This document shows positions 4,473 to 5,925 of a stretch of 5,925 nucleotides of DNA, one piece after another. Below the pieces are notes generated by a model. That model did not search any database, was not told the origin of the DNA, and was given only the letters and a program-made list of their open reading frames with translations. The DNA lies in NCBI RefSeq assembly GCF_937920395.1, contig NZ_CALEVF010000113.1:1-5925 (forward strand), read 5' to 3'. Positions within the stretch are counted from its first letter, which is position 1. The number at the start of each line of letters is the position of its first letter. Position numbers and translations under genes: made by a program. Source of the DNA: an uncultured Clostridium sp. (lineage in GTDB: Bacteria; Bacillota; Clostridia; Clostridiales; Clostridiaceae).

Positions 4473-4708
4473 AGTCTAATTAAAGAAAAAATGAAATTAT
4501 ATGTAAAATACTAAGATAATATGATAAACATTTACATAATAACTACATTTTTCATTAATTTAGAAGCTTTATATAAAAAAACCATAATTTGTTAAAAAAT
4601 ATTCAATCTTAATTAAAAAACTTTTAGTTATATTTATTGTAATTTCGACAAATTAACCAGAGCATATAATTTTAACCTATAGGTATTCTTTATTAATCTT
4701 GATATTAA

Positions 4709-4729
4709 GGGTGGATAGTGGGTGGATAG
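4709..4729 (+). repeat. Tandem 11-nt G-rich repeat
   Basis: GGGTGGATAG occurs at 4709-4718 and 4720-4729, separated by one T, in otherwise very AT-rich DNA about 120 nt upstream of the ATG at 4848. Identical spacing of about one helical turn is compatible with a protein binding site, but no regulator is recognised. Confidence 0.6.
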
Positions 4730-4771
4730 GGTTGAAGTTGTCAGTTAAAAGAGATAAGTTTATGTAAACGT

Positions 4772-4783
4772 ATTTCATGAAAT
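4772..4783. promoter_or_regulatory. Perfect 12-bp palindrome, possible operator
   Basis: ATTTCATGAAAT is perfectly symmetric, lies 64 nt before the ATG at 4848, and is directly preceded by the imperfect palindrome GTTTATGTAAAC. It could be an operator for a dimeric repressor. Short AT-rich palindromes also occur by chance. Confidence 0.3.
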
Positions 4784-4847
4784 GACATATTTTTTTTGGA
4801 AATAATGTTATTGTATTCTCATAAGAAAGTATGGGGGGTAGAGTAAT

Positions 4848-5201
4848 ATGGTAATTATAGAAAGTTTATATAAAAAAATAACAAATGGTGATGTGGATTA
4901 CAATTATTCTTACAGATTGCTAAAAGGTCAAATATCTGTATCTATGTATGGAAAACTTGCAGAAATACAAGCTTACGGGATTGAAATAGAAAGACAAGAT
5001 GTTATTGATGGTACAGTTGTAGGAATACAAAGGGATTGCGTTGAAAATATAAGCCCAGAAAGATATAAAGTTAAAAAACTTTTGAATATGGTATATGATA
5101 ATGAAGTATCACCTATCCACATGATTGATGTATTGGGAGAGTATATTGATGATTATACTAGTGATTTTGATGAAATTTTAGTAAGTACAGCTACTTGTTA
5201 A
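4848..5201 (+). CDS. DUF6514-like conserved clostridial protein, 117 aa
   Basis: A 117-residue soluble protein with no signal peptide or membrane helix. From memory its pattern fits the DUF6514 family common in Clostridium: YSYRLLKG (20-27) in a first beta hairpin, QAYGIEIER (41-49), a DG turn with IQRDCVENISP (60-70), then RYKVKKLLNMVYDNEVSP (72-89) and HMIDVLGEYIDDY (91-103), which look helical. The order beta strands then helices and the ISP-RYKV junction are the features relied on. Function is unknown. The start is supported by a G6 run (4833-4838) nine bases before the ATG. The gene has its own upstream regulatory region and a strong terminator, so it is probably transcribed alone and not with acpS. 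The family name was not checked by search. Confidence 0.8.
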   Translation: MVIIESLYKKITNGDVDYNYSYRLLKGQISVSMYGKLAEIQAYGIEIERQDVIDGTVVGIQRDCVENISPERYKVKKLLNMVYDNEVSPIHMIDVLGEYIDDYTSDFDEILVSTATC

Positions 5202-5226
5202 TAAATCATTTTTACCTAACATATTG

Positions 5227-5272
5227 AGGAGAACATTCCTCCTTTAGAGGATGAGTATTCTCTTTTTTTTTT
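5227..5272 (+). terminator. Intrinsic terminator after the DUF6514-like gene
   Basis: AGGAGAA (5227-5233) pairs with TTCTCTT (5258-5264), and an inner stem TCCTC (5237-5241) pairs with GAGGA (5247-5251) around CTTTA, with an asymmetric bulge between them. Ten T follow (5263-5272). It lies 25 nt after the stop codon. Confidence 0.85.
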
Positions 5273-5333
5273 ATAATAGAAAATTATAAAATTATAGAGT
5301 ATAATACTATAAATGGTTCAGGTTATAATTTAA

Positions 5334-5360
5334 CAGTCTAGCGTTATATTATAATATAAT
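5334..5360 (+). promoter_or_regulatory. Promoter region of acpS (several TATAAT boxes)
   Basis: Between the terminator at 5272 and acpS there are TATAAT hexamers at 5300-5305, 5334-5339, 5350-5355 and 5355-5360. The last has TTATAA (5333-5338) as a weak -35 at 16-nt spacing. Some promoter here is expected because a strong terminator separates acpS from the gene upstream, but the exact one cannot be chosen. Confidence 0.4.
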
Positions 5361-5417
5361 AGTAGACCGAAGATTAAAATTTATAAAGTACATATTTACA
5401 AGTGGGAGTTGGTAATT

Positions 5418-5840
5418 ATGATTCTAGGTGTAGGGACTGATATAGTTGAAATCAGCCGAATAAAAAACGCTATGGAAAGAAACAATGGCTTTTTAGAAAA
5501 AATTTTTACGAGTGCAGAACTAGAGTATCTTAAAAGTAGAAATTTACGAGCAGAATATGTGGCTGGTAGATTTGCTGCGAAAGAGGCTGTTGCAAAAGCT
5601 TTAGGGACAGGCTTTAGGGGGTTTGATTTTAAAGATATTGAAATTGATCGGACGACGTTTGGAAAGCCAATAGTAATTTTAAAAGGAAAAGCTAAGCTTA
5701 TAGCTAAAAAAGAAGGTCAATATAATATTCATCTTAGTATATCGCACGGACAAGAAAGTGCAATTGCTTATGCTATATTAGAAGTTGAAAAGACTCCACC
5801 AGTAGTTGTAGAAAAATCTAAGGAACTTGATTCATTATAA
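5418..5840 (+). CDS. acpS: Holo-[acyl-carrier-protein] synthase
   Basis: A 140-residue cytosolic enzyme that transfers the 4'-phosphopantetheine group from coenzyme A to a serine of acyl carrier protein, activating it for fatty-acid synthesis. It works as a trimer and needs Mg2+. Visible signatures are GVGTDIVEISRI at the N terminus with metal ligand D8, RFAAKEAVAKALGTG (51-65) with metal ligand E56, and the C-terminal HLSISHGQESAIAYAI (105-120) strand pair. The usual family length is about 120-130; the extra 15-20 residues after 125 (KTPPVVVEKS) form a polar tail not needed for the fold. The start ATG at 5418 is chosen because GGGAG (5404-5408) is well spaced for it; a TTG at 5409 would directly abut that site. 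In many clostridia the next gene is the NAD(P)H-hydrate repair enzyme, but the window ends too soon to see it. Confidence 0.95.
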   Translation: MILGVGTDIVEISRIKNAMERNNGFLEKIFTSAELEYLKSRNLRAEYVAGRFAAKEAVAKALGTGFRGFDFKDIEIDRTTFGKPIVILKGKAKLIAKKEGQYNIHLSISHGQESAIAYAILEVEKTPPVVVEKSKELDSL

Positions 5841-5849
5841 TTAATTGTT

Positions 5850-5882
5850 TTAGTAATAGTATGTAATCATTAGTAATAGTAT
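5850..5882. repeat. Direct repeat TTAGTAATAGTAT x2
   Basis: The 13-mer occurs at 5850-5862 and 5870-5882, a period of 20 nt, ten bases after the acpS stop codon. It looks like simple AT-rich sequence duplicated by slippage. No function is proposed. Confidence 0.6.
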
Positions 5883-5925
5883 AAGTAGTAGAGTAAGCTA
5901 ATAAGGCTTGCAACAATAATAATTG

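Larger units (their letters stand above)
4473..4847. other. AT-rich intergenic region with small repeats, no gene seen
   Basis: A stretch of 375 bases with no credible coding frame on either strand. It contains a possible -10 box (CATATAAT, TATAAT at 4665-4670) with a weak TTTCGA -35 16 nt upstream, the palindrome ACCTATAGGT (4675-4684), a G-rich tandem repeat (4709-4729), GTTTATGTAAAC (4758-4769) and the perfect palindrome ATTTCATGAAAT (4772-4783). These could be the promoter and operator region of the gene at 4848, but none matches a binding site I can name. Confidence 0.6.

Noticed and set aside
5409..5417. TTG start for acpS
   Set aside because: It would directly abut the GGGAG ribosome binding site, and AcpS proteins normally begin at M-I-x-G-x-G-x-D, matching ATG 5418.

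Overview
The window looks like chromosomal DNA of a Clostridium-type Firmicute. It is very AT-rich, ribosome binding sites are strong (AGGAGGG, GGAGGAG, runs of G), codons favour A/T, and the recognisable proteins (Cof-type HAD phosphatase, membrane-anchored Amidase_3, a DUF6514-like protein, AcpS) are typical of that group. The species cannot be told from the sequence.

Layout. The left edge (1-242) holds a divergent intergenic region with the first codons of a leftward gene. A HAD phosphatase (243-1067, +) converges with a 55-aa leftward gene (1141-1308, -), and the two share a long bidirectional terminator hairpin. After a divergent promoter region comes a membrane-anchored N-acetylmuramoyl-L-alanine amidase (1561-2469, +). 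Directly behind its stop codon lies about 1.05 kb of repetitive, non-coding, strongly self-complementary DNA (2470-3520). This is followed by a small beta-rich hypothetical protein (3529-3846), a probably frameshifted hypothetical gene (3994-4472), a 375-base AT-rich intergenic region with small repeats and palindromes, a DUF6514-like protein (4848-5201) with its own terminator, and acpS (5418-5840). The last 85 bases contain a short direct repeat.

The repetitive region is the most interesting part. It is a tandem pair of composite blocks, each with the order A-B-B. A is a large quasi-palindrome (221 bp in block 1, 273 bp in block 2) with branched inner hairpins. B is a module with a core of exactly 75 nt, present four times without an indel. 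The two blocks have diverged by substitution, yet several stem pairs changed on both sides (G-C to A-T, C-G to T-A, T-A to C-G). This fits either a selected RNA/DNA structure or arm-to-arm correction. Block 2 begins with a 21-nt copy of the amidase gene's 3' end, still in frame with a stop codon (IDSVLK-stop against IEAALK-stop). The block therefore seems to have been duplicated together with an amidase gene tail. I do not recognise the element as a named family.

The genes do not form one pathway. The amidase acts on cell-wall peptidoglycan. AcpS activates acyl carrier protein for lipid synthesis. The HAD enzyme is a general sugar-phosphate or nucleotide phosphatase. The other genes are of unknown function.
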